Shown: positions 8,041-17,109 of the stretch, in pieces
How positions within the stretch are numbered: position 1 is the first letter of the stretch
Layout: each line of letters opens with the position of its first letter
Source of the DNA: Candidatus Caldarchaeum subterraneum
GTDB lineage: Archaea > Thermoproteota > Nitrososphaeria_A > Caldarchaeales > Caldarchaeaceae
Reading direction: 5' to 3'
Length of the DNA: 46,013 bases
Assembly: GCA_937934305.1 (NCBI GenBank)
Contig: CALHAG010000008.1
Span: 80,377 to 126,389 of the forward strand
The notes under the pieces: model-generated
What the model was told of the DNA's origin: nothing
The model's database searches: none
What the model saw: only the letters and a program-made list of their open reading frames with translations
Program-made: the position numbers and the translations under genes

Positions 8041-9536
8041 CAGCTAACGCAGCGCAGCTCACAAGGCGGGAAGTGGAGCGGCTGAAAAAACAACTGGCTA
8101 TAAGTCTCAAGCTTGAAAAGTATCCATCAGACGATGAGTTGGCCCAGCTGCTCAAATCAAACATTACACGCAAACCCGTCAAAACTCTTAGCGGCGTATC
8201 GGTCATAACTGTTGTCGCACCGCTCTACACATGTCCCCATGGAAAATGCATCTACTGCCCCGGAGGAGCACCGGTGGGGACACCACAAAGCTACACCGGT
8301 GAAGAAGCAGCAGTCAAGACCGCGGCTCATCTGGGATATGACCCGAAGAAACAGGTTGAAGCAGCGGTCAACAGACTCCGACAAATGGGCCATAATGTGG
8401 ATAAGGTGGAGCTGATAATAATCGGGGGAACATTCACCGCAAGTCCGCCAGAGTTCCAGATGTGGATGATAAAAGAGTGTGTCGACGCCTTGAACGGTGT
8501 AGCGAGCAACAGTCTCGAGGAGGCGCTGCGCATCAACACATCCTCCACAAAACATGTTTCGGGAATAACTGTGGAGACGAAGCCTGACTGGGCTAAGAGA
8601 GAGAAGGCGGTGCAATTGGTTGAGTATGGTGTGACCCGTGTTGAGATAGGTGTCCAAGCTCTCGACGACAAAATACTCACTACACTGAACAGGGGACATA
8701 GTTTAGAGGACGTGGTTGAAGCATCCGCTGACCTCAAGGACACGGCTTTCAAGGTATGCTATCACATTATGCCTAATCTCCCCGGCTCAACGCCTTACAA
8801 AGACCTAAACATGTTCACCACACTCTTCGACGACGAGCGATTCAGGCCAGACCAGTTGAAAATCTATCCAACATTGGTTCTCCCCCACACAGGGCTGGAG
8901 ACGATGTGGCGGCACGGCCTCTACAAACCCTACTCCGACGAGGAGCTTGTCTATGTCTTGAGAGAATTCATGAAGAGAGTGCCGCCCTATGTGAGGATAT
9001 CTCGGATACAGCGGGAAATCCCGCTCAACATAGTTCTCGACGGTCTCCATATCCCGAACCTCCGGCAAGTGGTTGAGAAAGAATTGGACGGCATGTGTCG
9101 ATGCATACGATGCAGAGAACATGGACACAGGAACAGGCCCGTCGACGTAGGAAGAGCTGTTTTGAAGAGACTGGTTTACCGTGCTTCAGGTGGGTTGGAG
9201 TATTTTGTCTCGGTCGAGGATGAAGAGGCTGATGCTCTTCTCGGGTTTGTGAGGGTGCGTATACCTCCGAGGACCCTGAGACCTGAGCTGGAGGACGCTG
9301 GACTGGTTAGAGAGCTTCACGTATACGGTTCGATGAAAGCCGTCGGAGCACCTGCCGATCACACAACCTCCCAACACCGAGGCATAGGCAAACAACTTAT
9401 GCAAGAAGCGGAAAACATAGTCTACGAGGAGCATGGCCTCAGCAGAGTGGCTGTAATCAGCGGAGCCGGGGTGAGAGGATACTATGCTAGGCTTGGATAC
9501 CGTCTCGAGGGTCCGTATATGGTTAAGGACCGGTGA
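8037..9536 (+). CDS. elp3: Elp3, tRNA wobble-uridine carboxymethylation enzyme
   Basis: 499 residues. Elp3 joins an acetyl group from acetyl-CoA to U34 of tRNAs by radical chemistry. The N-terminal radical SAM domain carries C66-x4-C71-x2-C74 (CPHGKCIYCPGG). A Cys pair near residue 360 (CRCIRC) fits the linker zinc site. The C-terminal GNAT domain (about 385-499) has the acetyl-CoA loop HRGIGKQL. Length and order match archaeal single-subunit Elp3. The TTG start at 8037 overlaps the upstream stop (TTGA), and the stop overlaps the next start (GTGA), so translation is probably coupled along this run. Confidence 0.96.
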   Translation: MTANAAQLTRREVERLKKQLAISLKLEKYPSDDELAQLLKSNITRKPVKTLSGVSVITVVAPLYTCPHGKCIYCPGGAPVGTPQSYTGEEAAVKTAAHLGYDPKKQVEAAVNRLRQMGHNVDKVELIIIGGTFTASPPEFQMWMIKECVDALNGVASNSLEEALRINTSSTKHVSGITVETKPDWAKREKAVQLVEYGVTRVEIGVQALDDKILTTLNRGHSLEDVVEASADLKDTAFKVCYHIMPNLPGSTPYKDLNMFTTLFDDERFRPDQLKIYPTLVLPHTGLETMWRHGLYKPYSDEELVYVLREFMKRVPPYVRISRIQREIPLNIVLDGLHIPNLRQVVEKELDGMCRCIRCREHGHRNRPVDVGRAVLKRLVYRASGGLEYFVSVEDEEADALLGFVRVRIPPRTLRPELEDAGLVRELHVYGSMKAVGAPADHTTSQHRGIGKQLMQEAENIVYEEHGLSRVAVISGAGVRGYYARLGYRLEGPYMVKDR

Positions 9537-10882
9537 AAGTTATGCTGGAGCCTCAAAACCTTCTCCCCACATTTGTGAAGAGGCTTAGGTTCGACCAAAA
9601 ACTCGCAATAGCCGTCTTCATCATATTGCTGGGATTAAGACTCATGATTATCAACTCACCGTCTCCAGAAGTCAAGGTTGTTGATGGCGAGACACGGGTT
9701 GAAGGCGGCCTGGTATTCGATGAGGCACACTATGTTCCAGCTGTTAGAAAACTGTTGAGAGGCGAGTCGGTGAACCATGAGCATCCGCCTCTTTCTAAGC
9801 TGCTTATAGCAGCTTCTATGCTGGTTTTCGGCGACAACCCTCTTGGCTGGCGGCTGATGCCCTCTCTCCTTTCCTCAGCCGCGGTCGCACTCATACCTCT
9901 TATAGCATATCGTCTAACCCGCAGTAGATTCGCCACCTTCTTCACAACATTACTATTGGCTACGGATGTGATGTTCTTCAACATAGGCACCATAGCCATG
10001 CTCGACGGCCCCGCCTTCTTCTTCCTCTTACTAGGTACCTACATGTTTCTGCAAACCCGCTACACCAGCGCAGCCATCTTTTTCGGGCTGGCGTTTCTCT
10101 CAAAGACCTCCATAGTCTTTAACGTCGCCGGCCTACTGCTCTTCAGCTTCCTGGCAGTTTACATTAGACATGGAAAAATTTTGGAGAGCGTCCAAAACTG
10201 GTCACCCCTGTTCGAGAAAACAGTTTTGATTGGGTTGGCCGTGTTTATGGCAGGGCTCACAGTCTACGACATCGGATACGGGGCTTATAGCAACCCGTTC
10301 GCACACCTCGACTACATGCTCAACTACCACGCCCAGCTCAAATACAACTGCACAGAATACGAGCTCCCCCTCCGCTGCACAGTAGTCAACCAAGACGGCA
10401 GCACATCCATAGTCGACCTACCCCTAAGCTGGATTTCACCCATTTCGCCTTTCGCCGCCGCGCCCTACATGGTTGTTACCATGACAGCTGGAGACAGGGT
10501 TTGGCACCCAATAGCTTACTACGGTATATACAGCCCCTACTGGTGGACAACGGCCCTTGTGCTTGTTTACTCCCTTTACATGGTGGTGAAAAGCAGGGGT
10601 GAGGACACTGTGAACTTGTTTGTCTTTTCGTGGACGGCTATGAGCTACCTACCCTACTTCGCTCTTGCACATCTTCTCCAGCGATGGGTCTACACCTTCT
10701 ACTTCCTGCCAACGCTCCCCGCAGTGGCCCTCGGTCTCTCCATGATGCTGCGCGAGGACAGGTTCTCGAGATACGTGTTATATGGAATAGCCGCTCTCCA
10801 GCTCATCTGGTTCTTCATCTACTTCCCCGTCAAATCAGACACCCACATACATATACTCGAGCTGCTAAACCTTCCAAGGTAG
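9533..10882 (+). CDS. PMT-family membrane glycosyltransferase
   Basis: 449 residues with about 10 hydrophobic segments. The first luminal loop has FDEAHY (62-67, acidic D63-E64) and EHPPLSK (83-89). This is the signature of dolichyl-phosphate-mannose protein mannosyltransferases and ArnT-like GT-C enzymes. It would move a sugar from a lipid phosphate carrier to a protein or lipid on the outer face of the membrane. The C-terminal soluble part is short. GTG at 9533 overlaps the elp3 stop. Acceptor is unknown; the secreted surface protein at 44.2 kb is one candidate type of target, by inference only. Confidence 0.87.
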   Translation: MKVMLEPQNLLPTFVKRLRFDQKLAIAVFIILLGLRLMIINSPSPEVKVVDGETRVEGGLVFDEAHYVPAVRKLLRGESVNHEHPPLSKLLIAASMLVFGDNPLGWRLMPSLLSSAAVALIPLIAYRLTRSRFATFFTTLLLATDVMFFNIGTIAMLDGPAFFFLLLGTYMFLQTRYTSAAIFFGLAFLSKTSIVFNVAGLLLFSFLAVYIRHGKILESVQNWSPLFEKTVLIGLAVFMAGLTVYDIGYGAYSNPFAHLDYMLNYHAQLKYNCTEYELPLRCTVVNQDGSTSIVDLPLSWISPISPFAAAPYMVVTMTAGDRVWHPIAYYGIYSPYWWTTALVLVYSLYMVVKSRGEDTVNLFVFSWTAMSYLPYFALAHLLQRWVYTFYFLPTLPAVALGLSMMLREDRFSRYVLYGIAALQLIWFFIYFPVKSDTHIHILELLNLPR

Positions 10883-10886
10883 CCCG

Positions 10887-11609
10887 ATGAAGTGGACCGA
10901 GAAGATAAGGCAGGCAATCGCCGCGGGACATGTCGCGGTTATAGCGGGTAGATGCAGCATATCATACGTCGGCCGTGCCTCGTCAGAACTCGGTGAAGGC
11001 GAGAGACTCGTCATCATCAAACGTGATGGAAGCGTCTTGGTTCACAGGCCCTCTGGATATGAGCCGGTTAACTGGCAGCCTAGCGGCTCAAAAATCGAGA
11101 TCTACATGGAGGATGATGAGGTGGTGTTACGGGCCGCCCGTGCAGATGAGGTGCTTAAAATCAGGTTTCACGGCGAGCCGCAGGTCAACGTTTACCAGCT
11201 GGTGGATGAGGCTGAGATGGTTATGTATGCGTCGGAGGCTGAGATGAAGAGGGCGGTGTTGCTGCGGCCGGAGCTTGTTGAGGAGGGGTTTAGGGCTGTG
11301 GAGGAGGAACGTGCTGCTGGAAGAGCGGGTAAAGTAGATGTCTTCGGGGTTGACAAAAACGGCGTGTTCACCGTGGTTGAGTTGAAGAGACGGGCTGCCA
11401 CACCGGAGGATGTCAAACAGCTGGACCGCTACCTTGAAAGCCTCGCGGAAGAGTGGGGAAAAAGGCCCCGCGGGATAATAGCGGCTCCCTCAGCCACCAA
11501 ACGTGCCCTCAGCCTGATGAAAACCATGAACTTGGAATTCAGGTGTCTAACGCCGCGAACATGTATGGAGGTTTTGAGAAAACAGAGAGGACTTGACGCC
11601 CATCTCTAG
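10887..11609 (+). CDS. nucS: NucS/EndoMS mismatch-specific endonuclease
   Basis: 240 residues. An N-terminal beta-rich dimerisation/DNA-binding domain (about 1-110) precedes a RecB-like nuclease domain. Catalytic residues are visible as D151 (GKVDVFG), E165-L-K167 (VVELKRR) and Q178-x3-Y182. NucS cuts both strands near mismatches and provides mismatch repair in archaea and actinobacteria that lack MutS/MutL. The ATG start lies 4 bp after the glycosyltransferase stop. The end interlocks with metK by CTAG at 11606-11609. Confidence 0.95.
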   Translation: MKWTEKIRQAIAAGHVAVIAGRCSISYVGRASSELGEGERLVIIKRDGSVLVHRPSGYEPVNWQPSGSKIEIYMEDDEVVLRAARADEVLKIRFHGEPQVNVYQLVDEAEMVMYASEAEMKRAVLLRPELVEEGFRAVEEERAAGRAGKVDVFGVDKNGVFTVVELKRRAATPEDVKQLDRYLESLAEEWGKRPRGIIAAPSATKRALSLMKTMNLEFRCLTPRTCMEVLRKQRGLDAHL

Positions 11610-12835
11610 AAGACCGAAACCTGCCTCGATATAATTAACTCGGTGACGCGTCTGATGCTTGCGACCTCGTCGTAGACGATTCCCTCGATATCCCTCACCA
11701 AGCCAACGTCCATCCTGTCATCGGGAATAACCTGTACAGACACTGAGAGCGGCTCGTTAATCGGCTTCCCTATCTGGCTCAGCATCCTCACATAAACCTC
11801 CTTAACACGTTTGGTCTCCTCGTATATTCTGCGGGCTACAAGGCCCGCGGCGACGTTGTATATTTTTCCAACGTGGCTGATGGGGTTTTTTCCAGCGGTT
11901 GCCTCAAGCGACATCTGTCTGTTGGGTGTTATGAGGCCGTTGGCCCGGTTACCGCGGCCTGTGTTGCCGTCGTCCCCGTGCTCCGCGGACGTGCCTGTGA
12001 AAGTTAGGTAGAAAACCTCGTCACCTATGTTTGTTCCATATTTGTCGGCGGTGTTTACATAGACTTCAACGTCATGGTCTCCTGCGAGTTTTGCCGCCAA
12101 GTCTTCAACCTCTTTCTTTATCTGCTCTTTCACCGCTATGTAGTGGTCCCGGTCCTTAGTCAAGGTGCTTACGATGCCGTCGGCGACTGTCAACGTGATT
12201 TTGGAGCCTTTCCTCAGCCCCATCACCTTAACATCTTCACCGCTCTCCTTCACCCTCGACTTGAACTGCGGAGAGTTGAGATGCCTCTCAGTCGTGAGGA
12301 CAAGGTTTTCCAGTGTAGTGAATGGATAAAACGCGACACCATAGGAGGTGTCGTTTGCTAGCGGCATCTCCTTACCCATTTCAACCACCGCCTTTAGGTC
12401 TGGGCTGCTTTCCCTCACACGTATCTCGAGCTCGATGTGCTGGTCAAAGTCGAGAAACCTGAAATTCCTCTTTACCATAGACCTCACAGCCTCTGTTATT
12501 ATTTCGCGGTAGGGGATTTTCTCCTCACCCGTCGGAGTCTTCACAGATGTCGAAGCCCTTCCAGCTATGATGATGGTTATCGGCTCCTCAAGCCTACCAT
12601 AGCCGAACCTGTTGTATGCTCTACCACCAACCAGTAGCCCCTTGTCCAAGTTGTGGTGGAGAATCTGCCCATAATTCGACAAATAGTACTTGGAAAGGTG
12701 TAGGGAAGCCTCTTCACAGGCGCTGTCTATTATGTAGTCGGGGTGGCCCAAACCTTTTCGCTCAACCATCTCAATCTCCTGTTTCTCGACAGGTGTTTTA
12801 TCAAGCGGCTCAACGGTTACAAAGGATTTCCTCAT
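11606..12835 (-). CDS. archaeal S-adenosylmethionine synthetase
   Basis: 409 residues, the archaeal MAT type (COG1812), which has little similarity to bacterial MetK. It forms S-adenosylmethionine from ATP and methionine. Diagnostic stretches are ERKGLGHPDYIIDSACE (25-41), NLDKGLLVGGRA (about 62-73) and the glycine-rich GDDGNTGRGNRANGLI near residue 290. Length is normal. The ATG at 12835 has a purine-rich Shine-Dalgarno-like stretch just upstream and an A/T box about 35 bp upstream. It would supply the radical SAM enzymes in this window and all methyltransferases. Confidence 0.96.
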   Translation of the reverse strand: MRKSFVTVEPLDKTPVEKQEIEMVERKGLGHPDYIIDSACEEASLHLSKYYLSNYGQILHHNLDKGLLVGGRAYNRFGYGRLEEPITIIIAGRASTSVKTPTGEEKIPYREIITEAVRSMVKRNFRFLDFDQHIELEIRVRESSPDLKAVVEMGKEMPLANDTSYGVAFYPFTTLENLVLTTERHLNSPQFKSRVKESGEDVKVMGLRKGSKITLTVADGIVSTLTKDRDHYIAVKEQIKKEVEDLAAKLAGDHDVEVYVNTADKYGTNIGDEVFYLTFTGTSAEHGDDGNTGRGNRANGLITPNRQMSLEATAGKNPISHVGKIYNVAAGLVARRIYEETKRVKEVYVRMLSQIGKPINEPLSVSVQVIPDDRMDVGLVRDIEGIVYDEVASIRRVTELIISRQVSVF

Positions 12836-12894
12836 CGCTGCCTCGCTTCTCCTAAAAAAGCCTCAATATTAAGGTCTAAACCCTTTCTACACTG

Positions 12895-13128
12895 TTATTT
12901 TTCGGCGAAGATGACATACATGATGTTGTTTCCCCGTATCAGGACTTTTGGATAACCTGCGGTTTTGCTGTCACCCATGTATTCGACGACGTGCTCGAGA
13001 AGCATGTTCATGTAGCCGTCGCACTCGACCATGGTGCCTTCGTAACGTGCATCGTTCTTGAGAAAAACTTTGACAGGCTTGTTTATCTGCCGCATCAGGG
13101 TTGTCAAAGGTTTAGTGGCTTCCAACAT
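12895..13128 (-). CDS. Sm-like archaeal protein (SmAP/LSm)
   Basis: 77 residues, one Sm fold that forms an RNA-binding ring. The Sm1 motif spans YEGTMVECDGYMNMLLE (29-45) and Sm2 is IRGNNIMYV (64-72). In many archaea lsm is followed by the ribosomal protein L37e gene; here it is followed instead by metK, 59 bp away. An A/T box (GTATTTTAAC on the plus strand, 13163-13172) lies about 39 bp upstream, implying a leader of about ten bases. Confidence 0.96.
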   Translation of the reverse strand: MLEATKPLTTLMRQINKPVKVFLKNDARYEGTMVECDGYMNMLLEHVVEYMGDSKTAGYPKVLIRGNNIMYVIFAEK

Positions 13129-13168
13129 TCACGCACCGGTTCCGGTAAACCACCCAATTAGACGTATT

Positions 13169-13831
13169 TTAACCTGCGTTTGGTTTGATTTCACTAAAAC
13201 AAATTTTGCAGACGATGTTTTCTCCTATTTTATATGTCTCGTCGAGTGGTGCGCCGCAGACGGGACAAGGCGTGGCTTTTGCGTCTGGTTGAAATAGCTG
13301 GGCGCCGCATGATGAGCATACCTTCGAGCCCAGCGGGTTAACCGCTCCACAGGATTGACAAACCATATCCACTCCACGGGTCACGACAACCATTCCACCT
13401 TTCTTTTCCGTTGTCTGCACAGCCACTGCTTCTTGCTTTGCTGGTGCGCGCTTGGGCGGAGGTTGCTGAACAGTTCTTATCTCCATCGTGGGCTGGTTGT
13501 CGAGCAGGTTTGAAATTTCCTGCTCTATTTGTTCAAGCTCTCTGTTTTCATGCCGTGGCCGAGACAAGGGCCTCCGGATAGGGGCTGGCGCCGTCGGATA
13601 CGCGGGCCCCTCTCTCATACCTTTTATGAAGATTAGTAAGCCAACCGCTGTTACGGCAGCTCCCGCGGCCGTCACCAATATCCCCATAGGCAGACCCGGC
13701 GCCAGAGACGAGTCATAGAACCTCTGGATGGGTGAATTATATCCGCCTGTTATGAACAGTGCAAGTATGGGGAGGAGAACAACAATTACGCCTATCGCTC
13801 CTAGGATGATGCCGAGCCTTGGATTGACCAT
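13169..13831 (-). CDS. membrane protein with two C-terminal zinc ribbons
   Basis: 220 residues. Two membrane segments (about 8-27 and 48-69) form an N-terminal hairpin. A charged, proline-rich linker (about 80-150) follows, and then two zinc ribbons: C158/C161/C172/C175 and C189/C192/C208/C211. The first ribbon (CQSCGAVNPLGSKVCSSCGA) is the common zinc-ribbon type of archaeal membrane proteins. Function is unknown; scaffold or protein-interaction roles are usual guesses for this layout. It starts 4 bp after ileS and is probably translated from the same mRNA. Confidence 0.75.
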   Translation of the reverse strand: MVNPRLGIILGAIGVIVVLLPILALFITGGYNSPIQRFYDSSLAPGLPMGILVTAAGAAVTAVGLLIFIKGMREGPAYPTAPAPIRRPLSRPRHENRELEQIEQEISNLLDNQPTMEIRTVQQPPPKRAPAKQEAVAVQTTEKKGGMVVVTRGVDMVCQSCGAVNPLGSKVCSSCGAQLFQPDAKATPCPVCGAPLDETYKIGENIVCKICFSEIKPNAG

Positions 13832-13835
13832 CGCG

Positions 13836-16800
13836 TCATTTCTCTGACGGCATATTATAAACGTTATCGGCCAATCTTCTAAAACCTATTCTCATCTCTA
13901 CACCGTCGACATCCCATGACCTTACAAAATATCCATCGGGTAATGGGGTAGCCGGGTCTGTGAAAACTATTCTGGAACGGGTCTCTGTTTCGATGTAGCT
14001 TTTCTTCTCGGTCAGTAGGCTTTTAAAAGCCTGGTCATCCAGTTGAACGATGCATTCTATCTTTTCCAGTATGTCGAGGTTTGCCTCTTTCCTCATGACT
14101 TGGATGCGGCGAATGAGTTCACGTGCAGCAGAAACCGCCTCCAGCTCCCGCGAAACACTCAGGTCAACATAGACCGTCGCCGCTGCTGTGTCGGCGGTGG
14201 AGTAGTTTGAGGGCGCTTCGGCGTGGATTTTGAAGAACTCTGCGGGCAGAAACCTCTCCATGTCCGAGAATTTGATGCGTAGACCTTTTTCCGTCTCAAG
14301 TTCTTTTCTTAGACTTGAACCATCAGCTTGTTTAAGATATGCGAGTAGTTCGGGAAGTTTTCTGCCCAGCATCGGCCCTAGACGGGCTAGGTCGGCCTCC
14401 ACAACCCACTTAAGCTCCGCAAACTCTCTATCCGGAGGCAAGACCTCGAGCACTTCTGTGTTTACGCTTTCCTTAACAAATGAGTGAAAAGCCTCTAGAG
14501 CTTTAAGGCATTCCTGTGTCTTCGCCGCCACTACTACACGTGCGACGGGTGAGCGTAGTTTTCGTCCGCCTTTTTGACGGGCCGCCAAGATAGCGGTCAG
14601 AACCTCTTTGACAATATTCATTTGTTCTATGATTTTCGGCGAGTACAGCTCGGTGTCTATCTGAGGCCAGTTCTCCAAATGTATGCTCTCCTTATCGGTT
14701 TCTGTTTTCTGAAGCTGGTAGAGGATTTCGGCGGTGTATGGGGCGAAGGGGGCGAGAAGAAGCAGAGTCCTCCTCAACACGTAGTGTAGACAGGCGTAGG
14801 CAGCCATCTTCTCAGGCGTCTCAGCCTCGGTCCACGCAAGCCTCCTCACAGACCTGAGATAAGTTCTGCTGAGGTCTTCTACGATGAAGCTCATGATTTC
14901 CCTCACGGCCCTATGTATCTCCATCTCCTCGAGACTGTTTGTGACTTTGGCGACGAGGTCGTTAACCCGTGACAGTATCCATTTGTCCTCCGGCCTTAGG
15001 AGATGCATATAGTTGGTTAACTTGTGTGTCCGTGGGTCGAATTTATCCAGCTTCTGATAGGTAGAGGCGAAAGCGAAAATGTTCCATAGTATGTTCAGGT
15101 CCTCAGCTGTTTCCCTCACTTCTGAGGGGACGAAGTTTATCGTGCTCCATGGCTCTGCTTTGCTCACGAGATAGATTCTCAGAGGGTCTACTCCGTAGGT
15201 GCTGAAAGCGTCTTCAGCCCATATGACGTTGCCACGTGATTTGGACATCTTTTTGCCGAATTCGTCGAGCACATGTCCCTGGTTGAGCACGGATTTGAAG
15301 GGTGCTTTTCCTGTGAGTAGGGTGGATGTGAACAGGAGTGTGTAGAACCATCCCCGGGTCTGATCTATGGCCTCGGTGATAAAGTCATAGGGGAAGAGTT
15401 TCTTGAACAACTCGGTGTTACGGAGAGCGTCGATGCTTGCGTAGAAGGCTACGCCAGAGTCAATCCATGTGTCGAGAACAAATGGAACACGCTTCATCAA
15501 TCCACCGCATTTTTCGCACTTGAAGACATATTGGTCCACCCAAGGCCTGTGAAGACGTTTGACAGCTGGTTTCTCGACAGCTTCCTCAAGCTCGGCCCGT
15601 GAGCCAACCACATGTTTCTCGCCGCATGACTCGCACCTCCATACATTCAGCGGGGTGCCCCATATCTTGCTGCGGCTTATACACCAGTCCTGAGCGTTCA
15701 AGAGCCAGTCGCCGAAACGGTTTGAACCAGCCCATTCAGGCCACCATTTAACAGACCTGTTCTCCTCAACCATGCGCTGCTTGATACGGTCGACGCGGAG
15801 AAACCACTGCACGCTCGCCAAGTAGATTAGCTTGCTGCCGCATCTCCAACAATGTGGATAGCTGTGGACAATCTCCGCCCGCTTCACCAGCAGGTTTCTC
15901 TCTTTCAAATCTTGGATGATTTTTTCAGAGGCTTCCCAGACTGAGAGCCCCGAATATGCACCGGCCTCGGCCGTGAACACCCCGGATGAGGTGACCGGGC
16001 AAAAGATGTTTAACCCGTTTTTTACACCTATTTCATAATCCTCGGGCCCGTGACCGGGAGCAATGTGGACAAAGCCCGTGCCTTCCTCGAGAGAAACATG
16101 CTCGGAGGCCACCAAGACATGTCTATGGCCCATGTGCTGCGGGACCTTGTCCAGAAGAGGATGGCGATAGGCTTTTCCCACAAGAGAAACGCCGTCAACC
16201 TTTCCGACTACCTTGTAGTTTTTTGTCTGTGTTATTTCCGTGAATGCCGTCAACAGGTTTTCTGCGACATACCATCTTTCTTCACCTACTTGGAGCTCGA
16301 GATATGTGGCGTCGGGTTTGACGGCCACTGCTTCGTTGCCCGGCAGCGTCCACGGGGTGGTGGTCCATATTATGACGTAGCCTCCTTCTTCGAGAGGCAT
16401 TTTGACGTAGATGGATGGGTCGGAAACCTCCTCATATCCCTGCGCCATCTCATGCTGGGACAACGCTGTCTCGCAGTGTGGACACGTGGGCACAACTCTT
16501 AGACTCTCCACCAAGTCCCCCGTTTCATGGGCTTTCTTCAACAGGTGCCACACATGCTCCATGTATTCATCCCGCCGGGTTTCATACGCATTGTCATAGT
16601 CGAGCCAGAGGCCCAGTCTTTCGCTGGCCCTTCTCCAGTGGCTGAGGTAATGGTCCACCACCTTGTTTGCCTCCTCAACAAACCTCTCGAGACCGATTTT
16701 CTCGATGTCTCTTTTGCTGGTGATGCCGAGCCTTTTCTCCACCTCTATCTCGGTGGGTAGCCCTTGGCAGTCCCATCCACCTCGGCGCCAGACGTTGTAG

Positions 16801-17030
16801 CCTCTCATGGTTTTGTAGCGGAGGACGATATCTTTGTAGACACGGCCTCTTGTATGGCCTATGTGCATGTATCCGTTGACGGTTGGCGGGCCCTCTAGGA
16901 AAGAGAAAAGTGGTCCATCACTGTTAGCCTCGAAAACTTTTTCCACAATATTCAGACTTTTCCAAAGCTCTGAGACACTTTTCTCAACGGCTAGAGGGTC
17001 GTATCTCCGTGAGAGCGGCGGCGTGCTCAT
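13836..17030 (-). CDS. ileS: isoleucyl-tRNA synthetase
   Basis: 1064 residues, class I synthetase charging tRNA-Ile. The HIGH motif is at 56-59 (NGYMHIGHTRG), the KMSKS motif (KKMSKSRGN) near residue 595, and zinc-type Cys pairs flank the catalytic region (CPHC near 188, CWRCG near 395, CESCG and CEKCG near 455-500). An editing CP1 insert with TTTPWTLPGN begins near 223. The C-terminal anticodon-binding region and a DUF5915-like tail complete the archaeal/eukaryal-type length. The ATG start has a CTTTAAAG box about 32 bp upstream. Confidence 0.97.
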   Translation of the reverse strand: MSTPPLSRRYDPLAVEKSVSELWKSLNIVEKVFEANSDGPLFSFLEGPPTVNGYMHIGHTRGRVYKDIVLRYKTMRGYNVWRRGGWDCQGLPTEIEVEKRLGITSKRDIEKIGLERFVEEANKVVDHYLSHWRRASERLGLWLDYDNAYETRRDEYMEHVWHLLKKAHETGDLVESLRVVPTCPHCETALSQHEMAQGYEEVSDPSIYVKMPLEEGGYVIIWTTTPWTLPGNEAVAVKPDATYLELQVGEERWYVAENLLTAFTEITQTKNYKVVGKVDGVSLVGKAYRHPLLDKVPQHMGHRHVLVASEHVSLEEGTGFVHIAPGHGPEDYEIGVKNGLNIFCPVTSSGVFTAEAGAYSGLSVWEASEKIIQDLKERNLLVKRAEIVHSYPHCWRCGSKLIYLASVQWFLRVDRIKQRMVEENRSVKWWPEWAGSNRFGDWLLNAQDWCISRSKIWGTPLNVWRCESCGEKHVVGSRAELEEAVEKPAVKRLHRPWVDQYVFKCEKCGGLMKRVPFVLDTWIDSGVAFYASIDALRNTELFKKLFPYDFITEAIDQTRGWFYTLLFTSTLLTGKAPFKSVLNQGHVLDEFGKKMSKSRGNVIWAEDAFSTYGVDPLRIYLVSKAEPWSTINFVPSEVRETAEDLNILWNIFAFASTYQKLDKFDPRTHKLTNYMHLLRPEDKWILSRVNDLVAKVTNSLEEMEIHRAVREIMSFIVEDLSRTYLRSVRRLAWTEAETPEKMAAYACLHYVLRRTLLLLAPFAPYTAEILYQLQKTETDKESIHLENWPQIDTELYSPKIIEQMNIVKEVLTAILAARQKGGRKLRSPVARVVVAAKTQECLKALEAFHSFVKESVNTEVLEVLPPDREFAELKWVVEADLARLGPMLGRKLPELLAYLKQADGSSLRKELETEKGLRIKFSDMERFLPAEFFKIHAEAPSNYSTADTAAATVYVDLSVSRELEAVSAARELIRRIQVMRKEANLDILEKIECIVQLDDQAFKSLLTEKKSYIETETRSRIVFTDPATPLPDGYFVRSWDVDGVEMRIGFRRLADNVYNMPSEK

Positions 17031-17058
17031 GCCTGGGAGACTTTCAATCGCCTTCGCT

Positions 17059-17088
17059 CTTTAAAGGTTGCGGATAAAAAGTTATATC
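17059..17088. promoter_or_regulatory. back-to-back TATA-like boxes for ileS and the molybdopterin-domain gene
   Basis: CTTTAAAG at 17059-17066 lies about 32 bp before the ileS ATG at 17030 on the minus strand. GTTATATC at 17081-17088 lies about 26 bp before the GTG at 17110 on the plus strand. The start codons are 80 bp apart. Confidence 0.5.
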
Positions 17089-17109
17089 AGCTTCGGAGAT
17101 TGTTTATAC

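Noticed and set aside
8157-8699. 180-codon open frame on the minus strand
   Set aside because: It is antisense to the radical SAM core of elp3 and is Cys/His-rich noise with no family match.
16050-16502. 150-codon open frame on the plus strand
   Set aside because: It lies wholly inside ileS on the opposite strand and has no family features.
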